Program-made: the position numbers and the translations under genes
Assembly: GCA_937926205.1 (NCBI GenBank)
Contig: CALEYL010000062.1
Location: 62,001 to 126,000, forward strand
Length of the DNA: 64,000 bases
Origin: an uncultured Saprospiraceae bacterium
GTDB taxonomy: Bacteria > Bacteroidota > Bacteroidia > Chitinophagales > Saprospiraceae
Direction of reading: 5' to 3'
Part shown: in pieces, positions 63,792 to 64,000 of the stretch
Layout: the number at the start of each line of letters is the position of its first letter
Position numbering within the stretch: position 1 is the stretch's first letter
The notes under the pieces: model-generated
Seen by the model: the letters and a program-made list of their open reading frames with translations, nothing else
Told to the model about the DNA's origin: nothing
Databases searched by the model: none

Positions 63792-64000
63792 TTAAATAAA
63801 GCAAGCCATTACATCGAGATGAAGATCCATCACCGTTTGCATCTCCTGATGCAATTTAGATTTTGGATCAATGTCGATGTCCTGGAGTTTAAAATCACTC
63901 CCAGAAACGACATCTCTGGCGATATAGGCTTTAGGTTTCCAGTATTTCGATTCATTCAGATTGTCGATGACAACTCCGCGCGACGTACTGTGGATGATAT
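63792..64000 (-). CDS. C-terminal end of a possible NlpC/P60-type protein (partial)
   Basis: The minus-strand frame enters from the right edge and ends with TAA at 63794-63792, giving 68 residues. The start of the visible part, IIHSTSRGVVIDNL...YW, resembles the end of NlpC/P60 (C40) cell-wall peptidase domains, and about 35 further residues (LQDIDIDPKSKLHQEMQTVM...) extend past it. The catalytic Cys and His lie outside the window, so this assignment is tentative. Confidence 0.4.
   Translation of the reverse strand, partial: IIHSTSRGVVIDNLNESKYWKPKAYIARDVVSGSDFKLQDIDIDPKSKLHQEMQTVMDLHLDVMACFI

Overview
The window looks like a chromosome segment of a free-living Bacteroidota bacterium, most likely from the Saprospirales/Chitinophagales side. 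The phylum is an inference from several independent signs: four proteins with type IX secretion (T9SS) C-terminal sorting domains, including a gliding-motility-associated one; carboxypeptidase-regulatory-like TonB receptors; a PorV/PorQ-type barrel; a mevalonate-pathway pair; a mitochondrial-type aconitase; and several promoters of the Bacteroidota form TTTG-N20-TAnnTTTG. Base composition is mixed (about half G+C), and I see no rRNA, tRNA, CRISPR array, prophage or complete insertion sequence.

Layout. 0-10 kb is housekeeping: MscL, aconitase, an exported Rid protein, RNA 2'-phosphotransferase KptA, LepA with a coupled membrane protein, an HD protein, a Deg/HtrA protease and an output-less four-helix sensor. 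10-17 kb, almost all on the minus strand, holds a TonB-type barrel, purine nucleoside phosphorylase, an OmpH/Skp chaperone, an LpxD-family acyltransferase, a HIT protein and GreA. 17-26 kb is a three-gene surface operon: a 1222-aa TonB receptor, a 1344-aa secreted protein with a T9SS-like tail and a PorV/PorQ-like barrel. 26-33 kb (plus strand) has type 2 IPP isomerase and HMG-CoA reductase, then an L-amino-acid-oxidase-like flavoenzyme and a 2-oxoacid decarboxylase separated by a small MITE-like palindrome.

33-40 kb contains a translationally coupled pair of unrecognised proteins, a methyltransferase, and a two-gene unit of a BNR-repeat T9SS protein and a repeat protein with a coiled-coil tail. 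40-48 kb holds a decayed Rpn/PDDEXK nuclease tail, DPP-IV, FdhD, uracil phosphoribosyltransferase, a GT39-type glycosyltransferase, CysM and Rpe. 48-64 kb has a GH74-type xyloglucanase with a T9SS tail, a zinc-ribbon/DUF192 pair, an amino-acid permease, a metallophosphatase, a 2022-aa surface protein with 26 tandem ~51-residue repeats, an M3 peptidase and a truncated gene at the right edge.

How the genes fit together. Much of the coding capacity serves the envelope: receptors, T9SS cargo, a PorV-like barrel, periplasmic chaperone and protease, and lipid A acylation. Salvage and central metabolism (aconitase, PNP, UPRT, Rpe, CysM) are interspersed. The most interesting points are a hairpin directly after the greA promoter that resembles the E. 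coli GraL arrangement, the oxidase/decarboxylase pair predicted to turn an amino acid into an aldehyde, the receptor/secreted-protein/barrel triad, the unknown coupled pair at 32.7-35.1 kb, and the very regular cysteine-paired repeat ladder of the giant surface protein.
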